Of a stretch of 6,286 nt of DNA, positions 1 to 5,246 are shown in pieces. The DNA comes from Gammaproteobacteria bacterium (GTDB lineage: Bacteria; Pseudomonadota; Gammaproteobacteria; UBA5335): contig WOZT01000071.1 in NCBI GenBank assembly GCA_011620145.1, positions 1 through 6,286 on the forward strand. Direction: 5' to 3'. Numbering within the stretch: the first letter of the stretch is position 1; each line of letters starts with the position of its first letter. The notes beneath the pieces were generated by a model that did no database searches, had not been told where the DNA came from, and saw nothing but the letters and a program-made list of their open reading frames with translations. The position numbers and the translations under genes were made by a program.

Positions 1-24
1 CCTCCGGCCGTGTTGATCCACCTG

Positions 25-243
25 ATGACCGCCCCGATCTCAATCGAGCTCAACGGCCTCGCCGCCACCGTGGATGCGGGCAGCACCCTCGCCGATCTGC
101 TGATCCGCGAGGACTTGATCGAACGACGCATCGCGGTCGAATACAACGGCGAAATCGTCCCCCGCAGCGCTTATGGGAACATTCGCCTTGCGTCCGGCGA
201 TCGGCTGGAGGTGGTTCACGCCATTGGCGGCGGCGCCCTGTGA
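25..243 (+). CDS. thiS: ThiS, sulfur carrier protein of thiamine thiazole synthesis
   Basis: This is a small ubiquitin-fold sulfur carrier. In the known pathway ThiF adenylates its C-terminal glycine, sulfur is loaded as a thiocarboxylate, and ThiG uses that sulfur to build the thiazole of thiamine in the cytoplasm. The sequence shows an early beta strand ending in ELNG, the family signature RRIAVEYNGEIVPRS, and the late segment GDRLEVVHAIGGG. I chose ATG at 25 (72 aa) because ThiS usually starts a few residues before the first strand and is about 66 aa. GTG at 10 and TTG at 13 are also in frame, and upstream sequence is missing, so the start is uncertain. The oddity is the C terminus: the usual terminal Gly-Gly is followed by one more Gly and then Ala-Leu before the stop. 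The gene sits 19 nt before thiG, as expected for a thiSG pair. Confidence 0.9.
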   Translation: MTAPISIELNGLAATVDAGSTLADLLIREDLIERRIAVEYNGEIVPRSAYGNIRLASGDRLEVVHAIGGGAL

Positions 244-248
244 TGCCT

Positions 249-256
249 AGAGGAAG
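249..256 (+). promoter_or_regulatory. Ribosome binding site of thiG
   Basis: The purine run AGAGGAAG lies in the thiS-thiG gap. Its AGGA core is 8 nt before GTG 263 and 14 nt before ATG 269, so spacing favours the GTG start. Confidence 0.65.
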
Positions 257-262
257 ACTCCC

Positions 263-1084
263 GTGCCCATGACCCAGACCGACGCCACTCTCCCCGCTGA
301 CCGTCCGCTGATCCTCGCGGGCCGCACCTACCATTCGCGCCTGCTGGTGGGCACCGGCAAATACCAGGACCTGACGCAGACGGCGGAGGCGGTCGCGGCC
401 AGTGGCGCCGAAATCGTGACGGTGGCGATCCGTCGCACCAACATCGGCCAGGACCCCAAGGCGCCGAGCCTGCTGGAGGTCATCCCGCCCGAGCGCTATA
501 CCTTGCTGCCCAATACCGCGGGCTGCTTCGACGCCGAAAGCGCCGTGCGGACCTGCCGGCTGGCGCGCGAGCTGTTGGGGGACCACCGGCTGGTGAAACT
601 GGAAGTGCTGGGGGATGAGAAAACCCTCTATCCCAATGTCCGGGAAACCCTGAAAGCCGCCGAAATCCTGATCCGGGAAGGCTTCGAGGTGATGGTCTAT
701 ACCAGCGACGATCCCATCGTGGCGCGCGACCTGGAGGCCATGGGCTGCATCGCCATCATGCCGCTGGGTTCGCTGATCGGCTCCGGGATGGGCATCGTCA
801 ACCCTTGGAACATTCTCACTCTCGTGGAGCAGGCCAAGGTTCCCGTGCTGGTGGACGCAGGCGTGGGCACCGCATCAGATGCGGCCTTTGCCATGGAGCT
901 GGGTTGCGATGGGGTGCTGATGAATACGGCCATTGCAGGGGCGCGTCAGCCCGTGCGCATGGCCCGGGCCATGGCGCTGGCAGTGGAGGCGGGCCGGGAA
1001 GCCTTTCTGGCCGGCCGCATCCCGCGCAAACGCTACGCCAGCGCCTCATCCCCCCTGGATGGCCAGCTTTTCAGTCGACCCTGA
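263..1084 (+). CDS. thiG: ThiG, thiazole synthase
   Basis: ThiG condenses 1-deoxy-D-xylulose 5-phosphate, dehydroglycine (or an equivalent) and the ThiS thiocarboxylate into the thiazole phosphate of thiamine. It is a soluble TIM-barrel enzyme. The 273-aa protein is near the usual length (about 255-270) with a short N-terminal extension. Visible family blocks are LLVGTGKY (27-34), LLPNTAGC (81-88), [15 protein letters not shown] (from 111), [14 protein letters not shown], then [17 protein letters not shown] and [20 protein letters not shown] near the phosphate site. Lys112 in VKLEV aligns with the lysine that forms the Schiff base with the sugar substrate in characterised ThiG. The start is GTG 263, chosen from RBS spacing; ATG 269 would remove only two residues. 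The gene follows thiS and precedes trmB by 17 nt, an order also known from Pseudomonas. Confidence 0.96.
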   Translation: MPMTQTDATLPADRPLILAGRTYHSRLLVGTGKYQDLTQTAEAVAASGAEIVTVAIRRTNIGQDPKAPSLLEVIPPERYTLLPNTAGCFDAESAVRTCRLARELLGDHRLVKLEVLGDEKTLYPNVRETLKAAEILIREGFEVMVYTSDDPIVARDLEAMGCIAIMPLGSLIGSGMGIVNPWNILTLVEQAKVPVLVDAGVGTASDAAFAMELGCDGVLMNTAIAGARQPVRMARAMALAVEAGREAFLAGRIPRKRYASASSPLDGQLFSRP

Positions 1085-1089
1085 ACCCC

Positions 1090-1093
1090 GGAG
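1090..1093 (+). promoter_or_regulatory. Ribosome binding site deciding a TTG start for trmB
   Basis: GGAG ends 8 nt before TTG 1102, just after the thiG stop. No ATG lies in frame between the thiG stop and the conserved RSFVRRQGRMT block, so this site is the best support for TTG initiation. GTG 1123 is in frame but would leave the protein starting directly at the conserved block. Confidence 0.6.
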
Positions 1094-1101
1094 ATCGCGC
1101 C

Positions 1102-1824
1102 TTGCACCCCCCTATTCGTCCGGTGCGCAGCTTCGTGCGCCGCCAGGGCCGCATGACCTTGGCCCAAGAACGAGCCTTCGCCACCCTGATGGATCGCCAT
1201 GGTGTTCCCGCCGAGCCGGAGGCCGTGGATCTGTCCACGTTGTTCGGTCGCCCGGCACCCGCGCTATTGGAAATCGGCTTCGGGACGGGGGAGGCGCTCA
1301 TCGATTTTGCCCAGCGTCATCCGCACTGGAATGTGCTAGGGATCGAGGTGCATCAACCGGGCGTGGGCAGGCTGCTCAATGCCATCGAGAATCTGGCGCT
1401 GGGCCACGTCCGGGTCCATGCCGAGGATGCCGTCCCGTTTCTGTCCCAGCGCCTGCGGCCGGGACAACTGGACCGGATCCACGTGTTCTTTCCCGATCCC
1501 TGGCCCAAGAAGCGCCACCAGAAGCGCCGCCTGATCCAGCCCGCGTTCATCGGTCTGCTCTGCGCGCATCTCAAGCCCGATGGGGTCTTGCACTTGGCCA
1601 CCGACTGGGAGGAGTATGCAATACAGATGGCTGAAGTTCTGGCGGATCGATCGGAACTGGTCAGCGAGAACAACGCCAGTCCATTCACGCCCCGTCCCCC
1701 CGAGCGCCCGCTCACCCGCTTCGAGCAGCGCGGCCAGCGCCTGGGCCACGGCGTATGGGATTTGTGCTTCAGGCGCCGGCTGGACGCCGACGATGCGCCC
1801 GTGGTGAGACTTGCGGGGGATTAG
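1102..1824 (+). CDS. trmB: TrmB, tRNA (guanine-N7-)-methyltransferase
   Basis: TrmB uses S-adenosylmethionine to form m7G at position 46 of tRNA variable loops. The 240-aa product matches the E. coli enzyme in length and in block order: RSFVRRQGRMT near the N terminus (9-19), the SAM-binding LEIGFGTGE (56-64), GIEVHQPGVG (80-89), Asp109 in the AEDA block, FFPDPWPKKRHQKRR (129-143), LATDWEEYA (165-173), and the terminal TRFEQRGQRLGHGVWDL (205-221). The PDPW and TRFExRG signatures are diagnostic. The reading frame is open back to position 805, but that upstream part overlaps thiG and shows no TrmB similarity. I therefore start at TTG 1102, which has GGAG 8 nt upstream. The stop is 3 nt before the next gene, so the two are probably translated in close sequence. 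Confidence 0.95.
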   Translation: MHPPIRPVRSFVRRQGRMTLAQERAFATLMDRHGVPAEPEAVDLSTLFGRPAPALLEIGFGTGEALIDFAQRHPHWNVLGIEVHQPGVGRLLNAIENLALGHVRVHAEDAVPFLSQRLRPGQLDRIHVFFPDPWPKKRHQKRRLIQPAFIGLLCAHLKPDGVLHLATDWEEYAIQMAEVLADRSELVSENNASPFTPRPPERPLTRFEQRGQRLGHGVWDLCFRRRLDADDAPVVRLAGD

Positions 1825-1827
1825 CCG

Positions 1828-2745
1828 ATGTCAAAACTCCATCCCATCATTGCGGTCACCGGCTCCTCCGGGGCGGGCACCAGCACCGCGCGGGTGGCCT
1901 TCGAGCACATGTTCACGCGCATGAGCCTGCGCGCGGCCATCGTCGAGGGCGACAGCTTCCATGCCTATGACCGGGACACCATGGCCCAGCAGTTGCACCG
2001 GGCCAATGTGCGCGGCGAGCGATTCAGTCATTTCGGGCCGGCGGCCAATCTGTTCGACAAACTGGAAGCCCTGTTCCGCAGCTATGGCGCCAGCGGCCAG
2101 GGGGAACTGCGCCGCTATCTGCATACCGACGCCGAGGCCAGCGCCTTCGGCCAGAAAGCCGGCACCTTCACCCCCTGGACCCCCCTGCCGGCGGATACGG
2201 ACCTGTTGCTGTACGAGGGACTGCACGGCGGACTGGTCACCGACAGGGTCAATGTGGCCCAGCATGTGGATCTCCTGATCGGCCTGGTGCCGACCATCAA
2301 CCTGGAATGGATCCAGAAGATCCATCGCGACACCAACGAGCGCGGCTACAGCCCCGAGCGGGTCAAGGAAACCATCCTGCGGCGCATGCACGACTATGTG
2401 CACTACATGGTTCCCCAGTTCTCCCAGACCGACATCAATTTCCAGCGCGTCCCCACCGTCGACACCTCCAATCCCTTCATCGCTCGCGACATTCCGACCC
2501 AGGATGAAAGTTTCGTGGTGATCCGCTTCAAGGATCCGCGCAAATGGCCCATTCACTTCCCCGAAATGCTGGCGATGGTGCAAGGCTCGTTCATGTCCCG
2601 GCGCAATACGGTGGTGGTTCCCGGCGGGAAGATGGGCATGGCGATGGAAATCATCCTGATGCCGATCCTGGAACAACTGATGCGCAACCGGGATAACCTG
2701 CGCCGCCGGCAACGCCGAAAGCCCGTTCCGCCACAAACCCCCTGA
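1828..2745 (+). CDS. cbbP: Phosphoribulokinase (proteobacterial CbbP/PrkB type)
   Basis: The enzyme phosphorylates ribulose 5-phosphate with ATP to give ribulose 1,5-bisphosphate, the CO2 acceptor of Rubisco. The sequence shows the P-loop GSSGAGTS (12-19), then VEGDSFHAYDR with Asp42, His45 and Arg49 at the positions known from Rhodobacter sphaeroides phosphoribulokinase. Next come the Walker-B-like YEGLHGG (Glu130), and NLEWIQKIHRDTNERGY with Lys164, Arg167, Asp168 and Arg172, each one residue before its Rhodobacter counterpart. QFSQTDINFQRVPTVDTSNPF also matches. At 305 aa it is about 15 residues longer than the 290-aa enzyme, ending in a basic tail (RRRQRRK). A GGGGGA ribosome binding site lies within the end of trmB. 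E. coli PrkB is similar and occurs without Rubisco, so autotrophy is likely but not proven; no Rubisco gene is in the window. Confidence 0.93.
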   Translation: MSKLHPIIAVTGSSGAGTSTARVAFEHMFTRMSLRAAIVEGDSFHAYDRDTMAQQLHRANVRGERFSHFGPAANLFDKLEALFRSYGASGQGELRRYLHTDAEASAFGQKAGTFTPWTPLPADTDLLLYEGLHGGLVTDRVNVAQHVDLLIGLVPTINLEWIQKIHRDTNERGYSPERVKETILRRMHDYVHYMVPQFSQTDINFQRVPTVDTSNPFIARDIPTQDESFVVIRFKDPRKWPIHFPEMLAMVQGSFMSRRNTVVVPGGKMGMAMEIILMPILEQLMRNRDNLRRRQRRKPVPPQTP

Positions 2746-2762
2746 CGCTTACGGAGACTGGC

Positions 2763-3806
2763 ATGGATTACCGGCCACTCGGACGCACCCCGCTGCGCAT
2801 CAGCGCCCTGGGGCTGGGCACCATGACCTGGGGCGAGCAAAACAGCGAATCCGAAGCCCATGCCCAGATCGAGCAGGCGCTGGCGGCTGGGGTCAATTTC
2901 ATCGACACCGCCGAGATGTATCCCGTGCCGCCCCGCGCCGAGACCCAGGGGCGCACCGAAGCCATCCTGGGCAACTGGCTGGCGCGTCACTCAAGCCAGC
3001 GCGATCAACTGATCATCGCCACCAAGGTCTCGGGACGGGCCGATTGGCTGCCTTGGATCCGTGATGGTTCTCCCCGCCTGACCCGGACGCAGATCACCGC
3101 CGCCCTGCATGCCAGCCTTGAACGCCTGCAAACCGATTACATCGACCTCTACCAGCTGCATTGGCCCGATCGGGACACCAATTTCTTCGGCCGGCTGGGC
3201 TACGCGCACGCTGAGAGCCCGGAGGCGACGCCGCTGCTGGAAACCCTCGCCACCCTGGATGACCTCGTTCAGGCCGGCAAGATCCGCCACATCGGCCTGT
3301 CCAATGAAACGCCCTGGGGCGTGATGCGTTTTCTGGAACTCTCCGAGCGCCTGGGGCTGGCCCGCGTGGCCAGCATCCAGAATCCCTATAACCTGCTCAA
3401 CCGCAGCTTCGAGATTGGCCTGGCCGAGATCGCCCATCGCGAAGACGTGCCGCTCTTGGCCTACTCCCCGCTGGCCTTCGGCGTTCTGAGCGGCAAATAT
3501 CTGGATGGCGCCCAGCCCCCGGCAGCGCGCTTGAGTCGTTACGAACGCTTCAAGCGCTATACCAATCCCCAGGCCGCGGCGGCCGCTGCGGCCTATGTGA
3601 AACTGGCCCAGACGCACGGCATCGATCCGGCACAGATGGCTTTGGCCTATGTGCTCTCCCGCCCTTTCACGGGCGCCGCGCTGGTCGGCGCCACCACGGT
3701 CGCCCAGCTAGCAAGCAATCTCGCCGCAGCCGAACTCTGCTTGTCAGGGGAGCTCGTCGACGGCATCGAGGCGATTCATCGCCAGCACCCCAATCCCGCG
3801 CCCTGA
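2763..3806 (+). CDS. Aldo/keto reductase, Tas-like NAD(P)H-dependent
   Basis: This is a soluble TIM-barrel oxidoreductase of the aldo/keto reductase family, closest in layout to E. coli Tas (346 aa; here 347 aa). The N-terminal MDYRPLGRTPLRISALGLGTMTWG is typical of that group. The catalytic tetrad is complete: Asp48 in NFIDTAEMY, Tyr53, Lys88 in IIATKVSG and His133 in YQLHWPDRD. HIGLSNETPWGV, the SIQNPYNLLNR block, LLAYSPLAFGVLSGKY and the cofactor-phosphate-binding region LVGATTVAQLASNL follow in normal order. The start ATG has GGAG 6 nt upstream. The gene lies 17 nt after the phosphoribulokinase gene and is probably the last gene of the operon, since a terminator overlaps its stop. The physiological substrate cannot be told from sequence. 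A run of seven alanines (about residues 272-278) lies in a helix and looks unremarkable. Confidence 0.93.
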   Translation: MDYRPLGRTPLRISALGLGTMTWGEQNSESEAHAQIEQALAAGVNFIDTAEMYPVPPRAETQGRTEAILGNWLARHSSQRDQLIIATKVSGRADWLPWIRDGSPRLTRTQITAALHASLERLQTDYIDLYQLHWPDRDTNFFGRLGYAHAESPEATPLLETLATLDDLVQAGKIRHIGLSNETPWGVMRFLELSERLGLARVASIQNPYNLLNRSFEIGLAEIAHREDVPLLAYSPLAFGVLSGKYLDGAQPPAARLSRYERFKRYTNPQAAAAAAAYVKLAQTHGIDPAQMALAYVLSRPFTGAALVGATTVAQLASNLAAAELCLSGELVDGIEAIHRQHPNPAP

Positions 3807-3829
3807 AACTTTCAGGAATTTGTTTTTTT
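3802..3829 (+). terminator. Rho-independent terminator after the thiS-akr operon
   Basis: CCTGAAA (3802-3808) and TTTCAGG (3810-3816) form a perfect inverted repeat, realistically a 5-bp stem with a 5-nt loop. It is followed by TTTGTTTTTTT (3819-3829). The stem contains the reductase stop codon. The stem is short, but the T-run is strong and is the longest in the window. Confidence 0.65.
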
Positions 3830-3861
3830 GGTCATCTGGCCTCTGCCCGATGGCTGAGCGG

Positions 3862-3889
3862 GGAACTTTACACGCAACAGCCAGTCTTT
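3862..3889 (+). promoter_or_regulatory. Candidate ECF/sigma-E-type promoter of the yqjDEK-like operon
   Basis: GGAACTT (3862-3868) equals the -35 consensus of sigma-E-like extracytoplasmic function sigma factors. After 15 nt comes GTCTTT (3884-3889), which resembles their GTCT-type -10. It sits about 70 nt before the YqjD-like start and after the preceding terminator, where a promoter is needed. The rest of the gap (3830-3959) holds no gene that I can support. A housekeeping alternative, TTTACA (3867-3872) with TTTAAC 15 nt on, overlaps it. TGGCTG (3851-3856) and CAGCCA (3878-3883) also form an inverted repeat around the -35, which could be an operator or chance. No start site is shown by sequence alone. 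Confidence 0.45.
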
Positions 3890-3959
3890 TTAACGTAGGC
3901 CGCGCTATGAAAAGTGCATTTCCTGTCACATTTCGCTTGACTCAAAAGGGGATCAACCC

Positions 3960-4280
3960 ATGTTTGGACGCCGCAAATCGATGGCCGATCAGGCTCGTAT
4001 GAAAGCCCGCAAGGCCGCTGACAACGTCAATTTCGACGCCTTGGATGATTTGTTCGACGATATCGAGGAAATGGCGATCAATCGCCTGCAAGCATTGCGT
4101 GATCGTCTCAAAACCAGTGCCGGTCATTTTCGCTGGAACGACCTCAGCGGCTCGGCGCGGGACGAATGGGAAGTGGCCAGCGACAAGACTTCGCGCTATG
4201 TTCATAGTCATCCTTGGCAGGCGATCGGTGTGGTCGCGCTGGTGGTGCTGGCCGTGTCCAGCCTGAAATCCCGTTCTTGA
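3960..4280 (+). CDS. YqjD/ElaB-like (DUF883) membrane-anchored protein
   Basis: This 106-aa protein resembles E. coli YqjD, ElaB and YgaM. These are inner-membrane C-tail-anchored proteins, and YqjD and ElaB are reported to bind ribosomes in stationary phase. Layout: basic N terminus (GRRKSMADQARMKARK), an acidic, probably helical segment (25-52, DALDDLFDDIEEMAINRLQALRDRL), then the family-like YVHSHPWQAIGVVALVVLAV near 80-99 with a single hydrophobic segment (about 86-101), and a basic tail KSRS. The HPW followed by the membrane helix matches the ENPW element of the family, but the usual glycine-rich helix and Arg-Arg end are degenerate. The start has AGGGGA 7 nt upstream. It is the first gene of a three-gene set in the E. 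coli order yqjD-yqjE-yqjK, which supports the call more than sequence identity does. Confidence 0.75.
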   Translation: MFGRRKSMADQARMKARKAADNVNFDALDDLFDDIEEMAINRLQALRDRLKTSAGHFRWNDLSGSARDEWEVASDKTSRYVHSHPWQAIGVVALVVLAVSSLKSRS

Positions 4281-4322
4281 ACTGAACCCTTCCCTTTGGG
4301 GCGGGGATAAGGACTGCGCAAC

Positions 4323-4694
4323 ATGGCACAAGCCCCGTTTGGCGCTCAAATCCGACAGCTCTTGGCGCTCCTTGCGGCGACGGCTGGCACCCGACTCGAT
4401 CTGGCGCGCCTGGAGATGGCCGAATGGCGCGGCCAGTTGGGTCGGGTCCTGATTTTTTCCGCGCTGGCGCTCATCACCGCATTTTTTAGTTTGCTGACCT
4501 TGGTGATCGCGGTGCTGGTGCAGTGCTGGGACACTTGCCGCGAGGTGGCGGCCTGGTCCCTGCCCGCCTTTTTCGGCGTCATCCTGCTGATGTCACTGAT
4601 TGGTTTAAGCCTCGCGCTGAAACGGAGTCGGCGTTTCCTGCCCGCCACGATGGATGTGCTGCGCGAGGATCTGGAGAGCCTGAAGCATGACTAA
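4323..4694 (+). CDS. YqjE-like membrane protein (phage holin superfamily III type)
   Basis: This is a 123-aa integral membrane protein. It has an amphipathic N-terminal part containing TRLDLARLEMAEWRGQ (23-38), close to the TRLxLxxxELEEEK element of E. coli YqjE. Two hydrophobic segments follow (about 42-67 and 76-99), then a basic stop KRSRR and a C-terminal TMDVLREDLESLKHD like the YqjE tail. The family is named for holin-like topology, but members in this chromosomal context are not known to be lysis proteins, and no phage genes are nearby. AAGGA lies 9 nt before the ATG. The gap to the previous gene is 42 nt and the 3' end overlaps the next gene by 8 nt, so co-transcription is very likely. 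The molecular role of the family is unknown. Confidence 0.75.
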   Translation: MAQAPFGAQIRQLLALLAATAGTRLDLARLEMAEWRGQLGRVLIFSALALITAFFSLLTLVIAVLVQCWDTCREVAAWSLPAFFGVILLMSLIGLSLALKRSRRFLPATMDVLREDLESLKHD

Positions 4695-5064
4695 ATCCCG
4701 CATTTCCTCCCGCATGGCACGGGACGCTGAAAAAGCGCGGCTGGCCCGACAGGCCGAACGCCAGCGAGGCCGACTGATCACCCAAACCGAGCACCTTGGC
4801 AGCAGTCTCGACCCCCGCACCTGGTTCGGTGGGCTCTTGTCACGGGCGGGCAGCAGCGCTGGCGCACCGGTAAGCGGACCCAGGTTTCATCCACTCCTCA
4901 TCGGGGCGGTGGGCCTGATTCTGCCGCGACTGATCCGTCGTCACCCGGTGCTGCGCATGGCCGCGCTGGGCTGGAGCGCCTTCCAGTTGGTGAGAGGCGC
5001 GCAAGGCGAAGATCGGCCCCTCCCCGCCAAATCCGGCACTTCCCTGTTTCGACGTCGCGGCTGA
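4687..5064 (+). CDS. YqjK-like small protein
   Basis: This 125-aa protein is weakly similar to E. coli YqjK (99 aa). The N-terminal half is very basic and probably helical: AEKARLARQAERQRGRL (14-30) parallels the ERxxKAxLxxQxxxQRxxL pattern of YqjK. A central hydrophobic stretch (about 69-84, PLLIGAVGLILPRL) precedes IRRHPVLRMAALGWSAFQLVRG (83-104), comparable to the RHP...VWSAWRLVK end of YqjK. The rest is a polar tail ending FRRRG. The ATG is inside the end of the YqjE-like gene with GGAG about 10 nt upstream, so translation is probably coupled. Function is unknown; the call rests on position and this partial pattern. The tail and the GSSAGAP linker have no counterpart I recognise. Confidence 0.6.
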   Translation: MTKSRISSRMARDAEKARLARQAERQRGRLITQTEHLGSSLDPRTWFGGLLSRAGSSAGAPVSGPRFHPLLIGAVGLILPRLIRRHPVLRMAALGWSAFQLVRGAQGEDRPLPAKSGTSLFRRRG

Positions 5065-5087
5065 CCGAACCTGCCAACAGCCGCGAC
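5054..5087 (+). terminator. GC-rich hairpin at the end of the yqjDEK-like operon
   Basis: GTCGCGGCTG (5054-5063) and CAGCCGCGAC (5078-5087) are perfect 10-bp complements around a 14-nt loop. The 5' arm overlaps the stop codon (5062-5064). No T-run follows (CTTGATCC), so it is not a standard intrinsic terminator. It may terminate weakly, work with Rho, or protect the mRNA 3' end. Confidence 0.45.
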
Positions 5088-5119
5088 CTTGATCCTGCAC
5101 CCTGCCTCTGTTCCACGCC

Positions 5120-5148
5120 TTGCCTTGCCCTATCGAGCCCGCCATTAT
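5120..5148 (+). promoter_or_regulatory. Weak sigma-70-like promoter candidate before the sulfotransferase gene
   Basis: TTGCCT (5120-5125) and CATTAT (5143-5148) are 17 nt apart, each matching the -35 and -10 consensus at four of six bases. It lies between the two hairpins of the 5065-5246 gap and would give a leader of roughly 90 nt. Chance occurrence is quite possible. Confidence 0.3.
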
Positions 5149-5155
5149 TCGAAAC

Positions 5156-5188
5156 TGCGGATGGCGCGTGAATTCGCGCCGCTCCGCA
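5156..5188. repeat. Imperfect GC-rich palindrome in the sulfotransferase leader
   Basis: TGCGGA (5156-5161) pairs with TCCGCA (5183-5188), and GGCGCG (5163-5168) pairs with CGCGCC (5175-5180). Only a small internal loop (T opposite GC) and a 6-nt loop TGAATT remain. This gives 12 potential base pairs in 33 nt. No T-run follows. It could be an RNA leader structure or a dyad operator just downstream of the promoter candidate. Confidence 0.6.
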
Positions 5189-5246
5189 ATCAATAACCCG
5201 CAGGATGGATCCTCGGGAAACGGGTGTTCATCAGGGATGATTTCCA

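Noticed and set aside
805..1101. In-frame upstream extension of trmB overlapping thiG
   Set aside because: The frame is open but the extra 99 codons show no TrmB similarity, overlap a well-supported thiG and are GC-rich out-of-frame sequence. TTG 1102 has a good ribosome binding site.
1831..2736. 301-codon open frame antisense to the phosphoribulokinase gene
   Set aside because: The + strand product matches a known enzyme residue by residue. Long antisense frames are common opposite GC-rich genes, and this one shows no recognisable domain.
3820..4002. 60-codon frame in the gap before the YqjD-like gene
   Set aside because: It crosses the terminator T-run and the promoter candidate and runs into the next gene out of frame. 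It has no ribosome binding site and no recognisable sequence.
4287..4305. CCC-TT-CCC / GGG-GC-GGG pairing between the YqjD- and YqjE-like genes
   Set aside because: Two 3-bp helices separated by a mismatch with a 3-nt loop are weak, no T-run follows, and such runs arise easily by chance in this composition.
4323..4694. Possible phage holin and prophage remnant
   Set aside because: The protein has holin-like topology only. It sits in a yqjDEK-type chromosomal context, with no lysin, integrase, att site or other phage gene nearby.
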